Below are positions 44,118-54,074 of a DNA stretch of 64,000 nt, in pieces; the first letter of the stretch is position 1; every line of letters begins with the position of its first letter. A model generated the notes under the pieces. That model saw nothing but the letters and a program-made list of their open reading frames with translations, had not been told where the DNA came from and did no database searches. Source of the DNA: Virgibacillus aidingensis (GTDB taxonomy: Bacteria; Bacillota; Bacilli; Bacillales; Amphibacillaceae). The stretch is taken from NCBI RefSeq assembly GCF_010994035.1, contig NZ_WIXN01000012.1:57503-121502 (forward strand), read 5' to 3'. A program made the position numbers and the translations under genes.

Positions 44118-44855
44118 ATGTATAATCATATTCTCAGGGAAAACAAACATCGAAACAGCCCCATGCCGGAAGGTCCTTGGGTGATGACGCAAAAATGGGA
44201 GGATTTATTATTCCTGAATTTCCCTGTCCCAATCGACACACTGCGTGCTCACATTCCAAGTGGACTTGATCTGGATACATACGAGGGACGAGCCTGGCTT
44301 ACCGTGATTCCGTTTAGAATCACGGATATGCGCATGCGCCTGCTGCCGCCTTTTCCTTATATTCGAAAATTCCTTGAGCTGAATGTCCGCACTTATGTCA
44401 GGAAAGACGGCATCCCCGGCATTTACTTTTTCAGCCTGGACGCAAGCAAGCTGCTGCCAGTGCTTGGTGCACGAATGACGACACTCCCTTATTATTACGC
44501 AAAAATGAATATGAAGAAAGAGGGAGACTGGTTTCACTATTACAGTAAAAGAAGAAGCTTGGATCATCCAGTATTTAAAGGCAAGTACAGAGCAGTTTCT
44601 AAAGACTTTTACCCGGAAAGCGGCACGCTGAACTACTGGCTGACAGAACGCTATTATTTATGGACAAATGTGAAAAATATACTGCTTTCCGGTGGCATCC
44701 ATCATCAGCCCTGGAAGATTGCAGAGGCAGATGCCCGGCTCGAGCAGGAGGAGTATCCGCCATTCCTGTCTAATACTAACAATGAAGAGGAGATGTTATT
44801 CCTATATGCATCTTCCATGAGGGTGCTTTTCTGGCCGTTTAAGAGAGTTAAATAG
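44118..44855 (+). CDS. yqjF: YqjF family protein (DUF2071)
   Basis: A 245-residue soluble protein of the YqjF/DUF2071 family (GPWVMTQKWEDLLFLNFPVP; GLDLDTYEGRAWLTVIPFRI; LNVRTYVRKDGIPGIYFFSLDAS). Function is unknown; the B. subtilis yqjF promoter responds to aromatic nitro compounds. ATG 44118 follows AAGGGGAG at 10 nt; the frame extends upstream to 43998 through the terminator hairpin of the preceding gene, which cannot be coding. Confidence 0.88.
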   Translation: MYNHILRENKHRNSPMPEGPWVMTQKWEDLLFLNFPVPIDTLRAHIPSGLDLDTYEGRAWLTVIPFRITDMRMRLLPPFPYIRKFLELNVRTYVRKDGIPGIYFFSLDASKLLPVLGARMTTLPYYYAKMNMKKEGDWFHYYSKRRSLDHPVFKGKYRAVSKDFYPESGTLNYWLTERYYLWTNVKNILLSGGIHHQPWKIAEADARLEQEEYPPFLSNTNNEEEMLFLYASSMRVLFWPFKRVK

Positions 44856-44961
44856 CTGCTATGGCGCCTGTTCTCTAAATATTTCAATTTTAAAACTCCA
44901 GCCAGGCGCACCCTGTTCAAAATCGAAACCGGCCCTAAAAAAAATGACCCGGCATATAACA

Positions 44962-45423
44962 TTACAGCTTCAGCTTCATCCCTTCATGTGTTGCTTTAAA
45001 ACCCAATTTTTCATAAAATCGCAAAGCATCATCTCTTTTTTTGTCTGTTGTAAGCTGTACCAAATGACAGCCTCGGGCTTGTGCCCGCCTGATCGCCCAC
45101 TGTATAAGTTTCGTACCTACGCCTTTTCCACGAACAGATGACGATGTTCTCACTCCTTCAATCGTAGCCCTCCATCCTCCCTGATGTGTTATATAGGGTG
45201 TAAATGTGATCTGTTGAACGCCAATCACTTTATTTCCATAGCAAGCTACGACTAGTTCATTATTCGGGTCGGATTCAATCGCATTAAAGGCTTCTATATA
45301 ACTGTTGGGAAGCGGCTGGCGATAATCCTCACGCTTGCTTCCCAATACATCATCCGAAAGCATTTCTACAATTCTGTCCAAATCCGCTGCTGTTGCATTT
45401 CTAAAAGTAATCTCCTTTTCCAT
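44962..45423 (-). CDS. GNAT family N-acetyltransferase
   Basis: A 153-residue acetyltransferase. The acetyl-CoA loop is VRGKGVGTKLIQWAI, with FYEKLGFKATHEGMKLKL at the end, as in GNAT proteins close to the MarR-linked or PhnO type. The substrate is unknown. ATG 45423 follows AAAGGGAG at 8 nt. Complete and intact, unlike three other acetyltransferase genes in this window. Confidence 0.9.
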   Translation of the reverse strand: MEKEITFRNATAADLDRIVEMLSDDVLGSKREDYRQPLPNSYIEAFNAIESDPNNELVVACYGNKVIGVQQITFTPYITHQGGWRATIEGVRTSSSVRGKGVGTKLIQWAIRRAQARGCHLVQLTTDKKRDDALRFYEKLGFKATHEGMKLKL

Positions 45424-46057
45424 GGATTCAACTCCCTTTGTTTTTTTGCACTCTATATTAATTTTAGCCAAAAATGCCAAGTACGCCTAATACATATTTA
45501 TAATTACATTATATAAACAACTCCTATACTTCAAATCTTCTATAAACCTGAAGCTATATTAACTTATTTATCATTGCTGTATGTAGAGCTTAATGAATTA
45601 GGCATCAGTTCTGCTCATTCAAAATTTTGCAATTCGTCCTATTCCATTCACCGGACGATTCCCTAATTAAACATTCCTGATCCCCGTCTTTCATTCACCC
45701 GATTTTTGGTAGAAGTAAGTGATCAACACCGTTTGTATTGGCCGGCACACTATATTTATTAACGAGAAAACATTATGATAAAGAGAAGGGTTATCAAAAA
45801 AGGGATTCATAAATATAATTATATTTACACTTATATTGTGGACTGTCATATTTTTTCTTGGACTGCTTTCAAGTTAATCGGATTACACGATCTCTATCCG
45901 CTTACCTGCACTCCTTTATCATACTGTATAAAATTCAAGGCACATCCTGCAGATATAAAAGGGTGTGTTTTTTTAAACTTTTACATACAACTGCAATATT
46001 TAATCCGCAGCGACGTCTAATTAATATAAAAAAAGCCTGAAGCAAGGAGGCTGAGGC
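45424..46057. other. 630-bp intergenic region before the sigma factor
   Basis: AT-rich; no gene with a credible start. An 81-codon plus frame (45775-46020) has no ribosome binding site and odd composition. Short AT-rich dyads and TTCACC/ATTCACC motifs occur near 45650-45710. I looked for an ECF-type -35/-10 pair (AAC...CGAC/CGTC) and saw CAAC and CGAC near 45993-46014, but the spacing of 19 nt is too long. The sigma-factor promoter is unassigned. Confidence 0.4.
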
Positions 46058-46564
46058 ATGGATGAGGAGTTAATCACCTACTGGTTTGATGCATATGCTG
46101 ATGATATTTACCGGTTTCTTATATACTACATGTCCACTCCGGACGTAGAAGATCTGGTACAGGAAGTATTTATTAAAGCGATTGACCGGTATGATTCATT
46201 TCAGGGAAATGGCAGTCCAAAAACATGGCTGATCACCATAGCCCGGAACCTGGCAATAGATGAGGCACGCAGGAAAAAGCGGCAGGATTGGCGGAGACTG
46301 ATTAAAACATATGAATTTAAAACCCAGGATTCACCGGAAAAAACACAGTTAGCCAATGATATGAAACTGCAATTGCATCAAGCTATTTTCAAATTAAAAC
46401 AAAATTACCGGGACGTCATCATTTTGAGGGGTATTAAAGAATTATCCGTCGCAGAAACAGGAGAAATTTTAAAATGGAGCGATAAAAAGGTATCTTTGAC
46501 CTTTCATCGGGCGTTAAAAGCATTGAAGAAAAAGATAGAGGAGGGAGAATGTGAAATACAATGA
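46058..46564 (+). CDS. ECF RNA polymerase sigma factor, SigX-like
   Basis: A 168-residue ECF sigma factor. Region 2 contains DVEDLVQEVFIKAIDRYDSF and SPKTWLITIARNLAIDEARRKKR; region 4 is QNYRDVIILRGIKELSVAETGEILKWSDKKVSLTFHRALKALKK. It is nearest to SigX/SigV-type factors of bacilli that direct envelope-stress genes. It is encoded with, and overlaps by 14 nt, an anti-sigma gene, so activity is held by membrane sequestration. AAGGAGG precedes the ATG. Confidence 0.9.
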   Translation: MDEELITYWFDAYADDIYRFLIYYMSTPDVEDLVQEVFIKAIDRYDSFQGNGSPKTWLITIARNLAIDEARRKKRQDWRRLIKTYEFKTQDSPEKTQLANDMKLQLHQAIFKLKQNYRDVIILRGIKELSVAETGEILKWSDKKVSLTFHRALKALKKKIEEGECEIQ

Positions 46565-47327
46565 AGACGAACTGCAAAAGGAGCTAAAAGAATTGAAAAT
46601 TTCCGGTTCCATCAACCAGCATAAAAAAGAATCAATGAAATGGACAATTAAAGAGCATGCAAGGAAAAAGCGCAGGCGCAGAAAATATAAGCAAGTAATT
46701 GTCTGGGCTTCCACAGCTGCAGCTTTATTCCTTGCCTGTATTGTCCTGTTTCATATGATTGACAACAACCAATCCGTGCTCCCGGCAGATGACCATGGTG
46801 AAACTGAACACGAAAACAGCATCCATCATAAACAGTCTGCTGATACCTCTGAAGAAATGACATTATCGGTACATGAAGGAGAAACTGAAAAGAAAACCAT
46901 TCCAATCGAAGGGATGGAAGAGGAAGTGACTGTTACAAACTATGTGATTGAACCATATGGAATTCATTATCAAATGGAGGAATTCCTGAATAATTATCAG
47001 GTAGAGGATGATGCGGTCAAATATAGTACGGAAGCGGAAAATGCATGGATCAGATTGGAAGTCGCAGAGAATACCATACTGGATAAAGTTATTTCCGATA
47101 TGGAAACTCAATACACCGCTGACTTTTTCTACAAGGAAGAACCAACGGGGACATCGCAGGAGGAAAATCAGTATGAAGGAATCACCCAGCATTTTTCAGA
47201 CCCTCCACAGGGATATTACGCTTACCAGATCGGGGAAAATGTTTTAATTATTCAATATGAATATACCATAGAAGCCGGCGATGGAATGGGACCGAGGCTT
47301 CAAGCTTTAAGAAAATCCATTAAGTAA
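46551..47327 (+). CDS. membrane anti-sigma factor
   Basis: A 258-residue single-pass protein: about 45 basic cytoplasmic residues, one membrane helix (about 47-69) and an outside domain of about 190 residues rich in Glu and Gln. Position and topology mark it as the anti-sigma factor of the preceding ECF sigma. No zinc-binding HxxxCxxC motif is present, and the outside domain matches no family I recognise. GTG 46551 lies close to GGAGGGAG, inside the sigma gene end. Confidence 0.82.
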   Translation: MKYNEDELQKELKELKISGSINQHKKESMKWTIKEHARKKRRRRKYKQVIVWASTAAALFLACIVLFHMIDNNQSVLPADDHGETEHENSIHHKQSADTSEEMTLSVHEGETEKKTIPIEGMEEEVTVTNYVIEPYGIHYQMEEFLNNYQVEDDAVKYSTEAENAWIRLEVAENTILDKVISDMETQYTADFFYKEEPTGTSQEENQYEGITQHFSDPPQGYYAYQIGENVLIIQYEYTIEAGDGMGPRLQALRKSIK

Positions 47328-47442
47328 CGGCCGTAAAATATAGCAGGCTTTCATCATTAAAAAGGGTGAAGGTCTTGTTTTTTAAATACAGATTTCCGCC
47401 GGGAAATACCGATACCATAACTTGTGTTTTCAACCATACTGC

Positions 47443-47820
47443 TTAACTCTCTCCTTCCCGTTCACCTTCCTTTTTTCGAAGCATCGGCCCCAATTCATCC
47501 TCCACTGTGGAATCTGACACTTTTACACCTGAACGATAAGCAGCCCTGACGATAATATGACCGGCAGTGGGGGCAGTAATAAATACAAAAAGAATACCAA
47601 GTATCAGCCGAACACTTATATAACCTTCCGCTATCCAAAAATACATAAATACACCGGTTAATGTCACCAGTACAGCCAAGGTTGTACTTTTTGTTCCTGC
47701 ATGATTTCGTGTATATATATCAGGAAAACGCATTAACCCGAGGGCACTCAGTACACTTAACACCCCGCCGCCAAAAATGAATATAGCTGCGATTATTTCA
47801 AGAATCCCGTTTCCGTTCAA
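47443..47820 (-). CDS. mrpG: Mrp antiporter subunit G
   Basis: A 125-residue protein with three helices of the MnhG/PhaG type (GLMRFPDIYTRNHAGTKSTTL; VFITAPTAGHIIVRAAYRSG). Last gene of the operon; TTG start overlapping mrpF by 23 nt. MrpG is required for full complex assembly. The C-terminus ends in a charged tail (KKEGEREGES). Confidence 0.93.
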   Translation of the reverse strand: MNGNGILEIIAAIFIFGGGVLSVLSALGLMRFPDIYTRNHAGTKSTTLAVLVTLTGVFMYFWIAEGYISVRLILGILFVFITAPTAGHIIVRAAYRSGVKVSDSTVEDELGPMLRKKEGEREGES

Positions 47821-48082
47821 TGATCACACCTCTTTCCAAATACCGTGCAAAAGCGATGGTACTAATAAAAGCAAGAATTCCCAGGATAAGGATGACATCA
47901 AGAAATGCTGTGGTTGACAGCATCACAGAAATAATGGCAATACAGGAAATTAGATTTACCCCTATAATATCCAAAGCAAGCACCCGATCCGGCAATGTCG
48001 GCCCAATAATCATCCGAATCACTGCTACCGCAATGGCAATTCCGTATAATGCAAGCCCGCCAACAACAAGGTATTCTATCAT
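47798..48082 (-). CDS. mrpF: Mrp antiporter subunit F
   Basis: A 94-residue subunit with three helices (MrpF/PhaF): GPTLPDRVLALDIIGVNLIS is the conserved core. The gene starts at the last base of mrpE. Essential part of the hetero-oligomeric Na+/H+ antiporter. Confidence 0.93.
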   Translation of the reverse strand: MIEYLVVGGLALYGIAIAVAVIRMIIGPTLPDRVLALDIIGVNLISCIAIISVMLSTTAFLDVILILGILAFISTIAFARYLERGVIIERKRDS

Positions 48083-48564
48083 TACCTGAGCACCTCCATA
48101 ATAGCTCTTTCAAATTTGGCCAGGGAACGCAATAAATTTTCCCGGGACTCCGCTATATCCATCGCATGAACGTAGAATGCATCCCCTTCAGGCGTCACTT
48201 CCATCACAACAGAGCCGGGCGTTAATGTAAGCAGTAAAGCTAAGAGAGAAACTTCCCACTCCCCCCTTAACTCTGTTTTATAATAAAAAATTCCGGGCTT
48301 AATCGTAACTTCCTTTTTGACAATATGTTTAATAACAAACACACTGGACGAGCTCAGCTCCCGAATGAAAATGAGAATAAGCTTTAGTAATGCAAAAAAG
48401 CGGCGCAAATAGAATTGCGTGCCAAAAAATCGGTGCATGATAAATACAATTATTATACCAACCAGATATCCGGCAAAAAAGGTGGAAAAACGCAGTTCAT
48501 CTTCATCATTCAATAACATCCATAAAAAAGCGATGAACAGGTTTGTCAAGAATTGAGCAGGCAT
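48082..48564 (-). CDS. mrpE: Mrp antiporter subunit E
   Basis: A 160-residue MrpE: two membrane segments and a cytoplasmic domain with LTPGSVVMEVTPEGDAFYVHAMD, the family signature. Ribosome site AGGAGGTGA upstream. The subunit is needed for membrane assembly of MrpA and MrpD. Confidence 0.93.
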   Translation of the reverse strand: MPAQFLTNLFIAFLWMLLNDEDELRFSTFFAGYLVGIIIVFIMHRFFGTQFYLRRFFALLKLILIFIRELSSSSVFVIKHIVKKEVTIKPGIFYYKTELRGEWEVSLLALLLTLTPGSVVMEVTPEGDAFYVHAMDIAESRENLLRSLAKFERAIMEVLR

Positions 48565-48584
48565 TCCACATTCACCTCCTGTTC

Positions 48585-50066
48585 TTAATTATCGTTCATT
48601 ACTGCATCAATATAAATATCCGGGTTGAGCAGGACATTTGCAGCATCTGAGGCATATACGGCAATAGATTCCACACCGAGACCCAGTGCAATGGTACCTA
48701 AGGTAAAAACGACCAAAGGAACAAGCCTTCCTTTTTTTAGCGGAATCTCATCTTCCTCACTAATAATCGTTTCTCCCCAAAAGGCATTTAAAAAGATACG
48801 GAGCAGCGAATAAAGCACGGCCAGGCTGGAAAGAAAGGCAAGTGCCAGCAATAAATATGATCCTGTTTCCGCAGCCCCTTGACCAACGAGCACTTTACCG
48901 AGAAACCCGCTGAGTGGCGGAACGCCGGCCAGGGAAAGCATCGTAATGAAAAATATCCAGCCAAGCATAGGATAATTTCGGATAAGCCCGCTCATGTTCT
49001 CTATTCTTGCTGTACCTGTCAGGTAAATCATTGTTCCACCGGTTAAGAATAGCAGTGCTTTAATAATTATGTCATGGACTAAGTAAATAACAGCACCTTC
49101 CACAGCAGCAGGTGTCAGCACCGCAAGTCCGACAAGAATAAACCCCACAGCAATAACCACATTGTAAGTAATAACCCTTCGTATGTCGTTATAAGCAATC
49201 GCTCCAATACTTCCGCCAATGAGAGTGACTCCCGCCATAATACCAATTAATGTATGGGTAATAGCCGGCTCATGGTAAAATACCAGCGTAAACATCCGGT
49301 ACAGGGCATAAATTCCCACTTTCGTCAGAAGCGCACCAAACAAAGCACCAATCACAGCAGGGGGCGCACTGTAGGATCCCGGCAGCCATTGATAAAGCAC
49401 GAGACCAGCTTTCAGACTAAAGACTATTAGAAAAAGAATGCTGATAACTGTAAGAATGGGAGTTTGGCCGCTTTCTGCTATCCGCTGTGAAATATGGGCT
49501 AGATTTAATGTCCCCACTGTTCCGTATAAATAAGCGATAGCAATAAGAAACATCCATGAAGAAACAACATTGATTGTCATGTAAATAATGCCATGCTTCA
49601 GCTGCATTTTAGAGCCGCCAAGGGAAACCAGTGCGTAAGATGATAAAAGCATTACTTCAAAAAAGACAAAGAGGTTGAAAAGATCCCCTGTTAAAAAGGA
49701 ACCGATGACACCGGCCACAAGGAAATTAACGAGCGGGTAAAAATACATTTTCTCACGCGCTGCATCCAGAGAATGAAAAGCATATAACAGAATAATTGCC
49801 GTCACGATACTCGCCGTCAACACGAGCAATAAAGAAAAGGAATCCCCAACGAATAAAATGCCAAACGGCGGCTCCCAGCCTCCAAAATCAAGACGAAGAA
49901 TACCATCTTTTTGAATTTTTTGCAGTATATATAGGCTGATCCCTGTGTTTACAGCCATTACACCAAATGTCACCCAGCGCTGCAGTTTAATAAATGGGCG
50001 CAAAAAGATCAGTATAACACCTGTAATCAAAGGAAGTACCATAGGAAATACAAGTATATTATTCAT
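48585..50066 (-). CDS. mrpD: Mrp antiporter subunit D
   Basis: A 493-residue NuoM/NuoN-like subunit with about 14 helices. Conserved ion-path residues appear in FVFFEVMLLSSYALV (the key Glu of helix 5) and in SLKAGLVLYQWLPGSYSAPPAV (Lys of helix 7). It is a core antiport subunit with MrpA. Overlaps mrpC by 8 nt. Confidence 0.95.
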   Translation of the reverse strand: MNNILVFPMVLPLITGVILIFLRPFIKLQRWVTFGVMAVNTGISLYILQKIQKDGILRLDFGGWEPPFGILFVGDSFSLLLVLTASIVTAIILLYAFHSLDAAREKMYFYPLVNFLVAGVIGSFLTGDLFNLFVFFEVMLLSSYALVSLGGSKMQLKHGIIYMTINVVSSWMFLIAIAYLYGTVGTLNLAHISQRIAESGQTPILTVISILFLIVFSLKAGLVLYQWLPGSYSAPPAVIGALFGALLTKVGIYALYRMFTLVFYHEPAITHTLIGIMAGVTLIGGSIGAIAYNDIRRVITYNVVIAVGFILVGLAVLTPAAVEGAVIYLVHDIIIKALLFLTGGTMIYLTGTARIENMSGLIRNYPMLGWIFFITMLSLAGVPPLSGFLGKVLVGQGAAETGSYLLLALAFLSSLAVLYSLLRIFLNAFWGETIISEEDEIPLKKGRLVPLVVFTLGTIALGLGVESIAVYASDAANVLLNPDIYIDAVMNDN

Positions 50067-50397
50067 CTTTTATACCTCTCAATATATCAAGGTTGTCCGT
50101 ATTCGTTTCCTGATACGCCCTGTATGCTATCACCAGGAAGAAAGAAGTGACACCAAAACTGATCACGATAGCCGTTAAAATGAGCGCCTGGGGAAGTGCA
50201 TCTGTATAAGTCGCAGCCTCTTCTCCAAGCAAGGGGGAACTTCCCTCTTTTAAACCGCCCATTGTCATAATGAGTAAATGTGCCGCATGAGAAAAGATGG
50301 ATGTTCCAAGAATCACCCTTATTAAATTTTTGGAAAGAACCAGGTACGTAGCGACAGATACAAGCACACCTGCCAGGATGATAATGATTGTTTCCAT
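50059..50397 (-). CDS. mrpC: Mrp antiporter subunit C
   Basis: A 112-residue NuoK-like subunit with three helices (LIRVILGTSIFSHAAHLLIMTMGG; DALPQALILTAIVISFG). Starts 3 nt after mrpB ends. Confidence 0.95.
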   Translation of the reverse strand: METIIIILAGVLVSVATYLVLSKNLIRVILGTSIFSHAAHLLIMTMGGLKEGSSPLLGEEAATYTDALPQALILTAIVISFGVTSFFLVIAYRAYQETNTDNLDILRGIKDE

Positions 50398-50400
50398 AAG

Positions 50401-50823
50401 CTACACATCCTCACTAATACTCAATATGATCGTTACCACGGTGCCCACCACGGCAAGCGCCACACCTGCTTCAAAAACGGTGACCGTGGCAAGCTCTGTC
50501 TGCCCTAATATGGGCAAATCGAAATAGTCAAAGGCCTGTGACAGAAACGACGCTCCAAAAAAGACGGCTCCCAGTCCTGATGCTGCGGCAATAAAAGCAC
50601 CTAAAGCTGCAACCAATTTAAAATCAAAAGGAATTCCCTTTTGTACTGTTTCAATATCAAAGGCTAAATACAGCAGCACAAAAGCAGATGCCAGCACAAG
50701 TCCGCCAACAAATCCGCCCCCCGGACTGTGGTGGCCGGATAGAAATAAATATATTGCAAGCGTTAAGATTATAAATACAACTATTTTTGTAACAGCATGT
50801 AAAATAACATCATTGATCTTCAA
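50401..50823 (-). CDS. mrpB: Mrp antiporter subunit B
   Basis: A 140-residue subunit with four helices and the MnhB motif HHSPGGGFVGGLVLASAFVLLY. TTG start behind GGGAG, overlapping mrpA by 14 nt. A separate mrpB and long mrpA define a group 1 Mrp operon. Confidence 0.94.
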   Translation of the reverse strand: MKINDVILHAVTKIVVFIILTLAIYLFLSGHHSPGGGFVGGLVLASAFVLLYLAFDIETVQKGIPFDFKLVAALGAFIAAASGLGAVFFGASFLSQAFDYFDLPILGQTELATVTVFEAGVALAVVGTVVTIILSISEDV

Positions 50824-53221
50824 TTTTTCTCCCGCCTTTCCTGCTTTTCAGCTTAATGAGAGAAAATACGCCCATACCGGCAATTACCAGCACAAAAACC
50901 TCCAGCATCGTATCAAATGCACGGAAATCACCCAGAATGGCATTCACTATATTCATCCCGCCGGCAAGTTCATAAGCATCTTCAAAATAACGGGAAATGG
51001 ACTCAAACAGCTGTCCATGCTGTACGCCTAAAGCAATTAATATAAACACCAGTCCCGTCCCAACGGAAATAATAATATTTGTCATCTTTGTCCGTCCATC
51101 ATGCTCTTCCTTTTTCCATTCCGGAAGAAAATAAAAACAAGCCAGGAAGAGGACAGTTGTAATCGTTTCAACGACAAGCTGTGTCAGCGCAAGATCAGGC
51201 GCCCGGAATATGACAAAGAAAACCGCAATGGCAAAACCTAATACGCCATAAAGCAAAACTGCGGCCAGCCGGGATTTTACAAATAAAATAGAAATACCTG
51301 CACCCAGCATAATAACGACCATAATAAGCTCAAACATGCTAACCGGAACATCATTTGATACATCGAACGTAAAGGCACCAGTATAAATTAACGTAATACC
51401 GGCTGCGCCAATAAAAAACAGAAATATATATGTTAAATAATCCCGTAAATACCCCGTCATGTACATGTTGGTAATATTGGTTGTACGGTTTTCGATAAAT
51501 AATAATGCATTATCATACAGCCTGTTAAAAGAAAACCTTCTTGGGAATAAGCGGAAAATTCCTTTCCAATATTTCAGTAAAAGATATAAAACGATACCGG
51601 TTATTATAATCCCAATCGTCATCCATAGTTCTGTATTAAAGCCATGCCATTGTTCTATCTCGACTCCGAGATCCACGTTGGGACCGAATCCCGGGTAAAT
51701 ACTGCTCATTGCAGGGGAAAGAACATAATTTCCAAGAATATTCGGGAAGAAGAAGATGACTACTACCAGCACAGCCAAAATGATTGGCGGAATAAGCATA
51801 CCCATTTTTGGTTCATCCGCTTGATGTTCCAATTTTTCTTCCTTATATTTCCCGAAAAATGTTTTAAACACAATAATCATACTGTAGACAAACGTAAATA
51901 CACTGGCAACCCAGGCAATCACAGGCAGCATTGCACCTATATTTTCCAGTGAAAAAATATTCAGCTTACTGATATTCAACACGGCGGTTAAAAACATTTC
52001 TTTACTTAGAAAACCATTAAATAACGGCACACCAGCCATGGAAAAACTGCCGATTAATGTAATCGTAAAAGAAATTGGCATAAAGCTGATCAGTCCGCCC
52101 AGCCTGCGGATATCCCTTGTCCCTACTTCATGGTCGACAATTCCGATGACCATAAACAAGGCACCTTTAAATGTGGAATGATTGACGAGATGGAATAAAG
52201 CTGCAAACGTGGCTTGTGTATATACCACCGATTCAGCACTATAACCGAAATATAATGCAGCCGAGCCCATGCCGAATAAACTCATGATCAGCCCCAGCTG
52301 ACTCACCGTGGAATAGGCTAGCAGAGCCTTCAAATCAGTTTGCCGGATGGCATTGAATGAAGCCCAGATCATGGTGATAAACCCAACACCGGTAATAATC
52401 CAGAACCAAATCTCTCCTCCGCCGAAAACAGGGGTAAAGCGGGCAACCAGATAAATACCCGCCTTTACCATTGTAGCTGAGTGAAGATATGCACTGACCG
52501 GCGTCGGTGCTTCCATGGCATCAGGAAGCCAAATATGGAACGGAAACTGTGCTGATTTTGTAAAAGCGCCAAGCAATACCAAAGCCATGGCAGGTATAAA
52601 TAGTGCATGGGCACTTATATCATCGACAGAAGCAATTATTTCACGAATGCTAAAGGTGCCTGTCATTACATAGAGCATGATGAAACCGGCTAACATGGCA
52701 AAACCGCCGCCGACAGTGATAAGAAAAGACTTCTGCGCTCCATATCTGGACTGTTTTCTGTGATACCAGAAAGCAATCAGTAAAAAGGAGGAGATACTCG
52801 TCATTTCCCAGAAAAGGTAAAGGACCATTATATTATCAGAAAACACTACGCCAAGCATTCCGCCCATAAATATTAATAAGTATACATAGAAATGATACAG
52901 CATTTCATCATGATCCAAATAATAAATAGAGTAAATGACGACCAGCGCACCGACACCAGTAATCAATAAACCAAAAATCATACTCAGACCATCGAGATAC
53001 GATGTGAAATTAATACCTATGGAAGGAATCCAGTTCCACGTATGTACGATTGTATTACCTTCTGCCATGGAGGGAATAAAACTTGCCAGATAGACGAACA
53101 GGGCAGCCGGAACAATGAACACGACCCAGCCTATATAGGAACGTGATACTTTTTTATGAACAAGGGGGATAATAAGAGCTGCTATAAAAGGAATCATTAT
53201 AGCCAGGTTCACCGTGAACAA
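50810..53221 (-). CDS. mrpA: Mrp antiporter subunit A
   Basis: An 803-residue subunit: a NuoL-like N-terminal part with about 16 helices (FWEMTSISSFLLIAFWY and the SAQFPFHIWLPDAMEAPTPVSAYLHSATMVKAG block) and a C-terminal MbhD/MbhE-like part (about 600-790). It carries key proton and sodium path residues. The start is TTG 53221, 5 nt after GGAGGTG. First gene of mrpABCDEFG, which keeps the cytoplasm low in sodium and near-neutral at high pH. The promoter in the 900-bp upstream gap was not identified. Confidence 0.95.
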   Translation of the reverse strand: MFTVNLAIMIPFIAALIIPLVHKKVSRSYIGWVVFIVPAALFVYLASFIPSMAEGNTIVHTWNWIPSIGINFTSYLDGLSMIFGLLITGVGALVVIYSIYYLDHDEMLYHFYVYLLIFMGGMLGVVFSDNIMVLYLFWEMTSISSFLLIAFWYHRKQSRYGAQKSFLITVGGGFAMLAGFIMLYVMTGTFSIREIIASVDDISAHALFIPAMALVLLGAFTKSAQFPFHIWLPDAMEAPTPVSAYLHSATMVKAGIYLVARFTPVFGGGEIWFWIITGVGFITMIWASFNAIRQTDLKALLAYSTVSQLGLIMSLFGMGSAALYFGYSAESVVYTQATFAALFHLVNHSTFKGALFMVIGIVDHEVGTRDIRRLGGLISFMPISFTITLIGSFSMAGVPLFNGFLSKEMFLTAVLNISKLNIFSLENIGAMLPVIAWVASVFTFVYSMIIVFKTFFGKYKEEKLEHQADEPKMGMLIPPIILAVLVVVIFFFPNILGNYVLSPAMSSIYPGFGPNVDLGVEIEQWHGFNTELWMTIGIIITGIVLYLLLKYWKGIFRLFPRRFSFNRLYDNALLFIENRTTNITNMYMTGYLRDYLTYIFLFFIGAAGITLIYTGAFTFDVSNDVPVSMFELIMVVIMLGAGISILFVKSRLAAVLLYGVLGFAIAVFFVIFRAPDLALTQLVVETITTVLFLACFYFLPEWKKEEHDGRTKMTNIIISVGTGLVFILIALGVQHGQLFESISRYFEDAYELAGGMNIVNAILGDFRAFDTMLEVFVLVIAGMGVFSLIKLKSRKGGRKIEDQ

Positions 53222-54074
53222 GACAACACCTCCGTTTTAAAACCGCACGAGCTTTTACACTGATAGATGATATATTTTCATATTGATACTTTACTTTTCC
53301 CATTTGCTTCGAACCTAATCCGAAAAACATGCATGAAGAAAGCAGTCCATATTCCGCAAAAGAAATGGAACGCTTGCATAGCTGTTACAAAAGGAATCTT
53401 CAGAAAATACGGCTGGCCGCCGGGTGTTTATGGCGAGTCCTGATTGACTTATACAGGCAATAAAAATTCTGCCCAAAATCAGAGGATAAATCAGCATGGT
53501 AAATCATACTGGTTAACAACAATGAAAGGTATCGCATATAAATACTATGCAGATGTGGCAGTCCGTATAAAATGCGATAATTCAACACTTACCATGTTTG
53601 AGGTGTAGACATAAGTGGTACCCTTCGTAAGAAAGCGGCTGCCGCTGCAGGGGTTCCCAAAGTGTATTTACTTTCCTTGGAAACCTTTATACTTTGGAGT
53701 GCAAGCCTGCATCCTTATGCCGACAAAGAAATAAGCGTATTTTGTTTCTCTGCCATTATCATAAAATAACGCAATTAATAAAGAAATGGCAGGTCTTTAA
53801 TTTAATATTTATTTCTATGTTAATGTTTTTCGAATTAGGTAATACTAATAAAAATCCAGTTTGCTGTATTTTCCAATTACAGAAATATATTAGACAGGAT
53901 GATACAACGTAATTATACATGAAATGAATATCCACTGCACTTCAGATGTTTTATTTTTTCAAACAAAGAGGCTTTTTTAATGGTATTTTCACGGCAGAAA
54001 ACGCCTTCATTTACTATTAGAGCGGTTTTTTTAAATTTTATATGGAAAAATTTCATTTTTTGGCTTATGCTATA
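53222..54074. other. 850-bp gap between mrpA and the stress protein gene
   Basis: No gene is convincing. A plus frame of 44 codons (about 53330-53464) lacks a ribosome binding site. A GC-richer, possibly folded stretch (GCGGC-T-GCCGC with flanking GGTACCC and GGGGTTCC) lies at about 53620-53670. It may hold the mrp promoter and leader, or a decayed gene. Confidence 0.35.

Noticed and set aside
45988..46014. ECF-type autoregulatory promoter
   Set aside because: CAAC and CGAC are present but 19 nt apart; the known spacing is about 16-17 nt.
45775..46020. 81-codon plus-strand frame before the sigma gene
   Set aside because: There is no ribosome site, the composition is odd, and no homology is recognised.
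53330..53464. 44-codon frame MHEESSPYSAKEMERLHSCY...
   Set aside because: It reads cleanly but has no ribosome site or recognisable homology; it remains unsupported.
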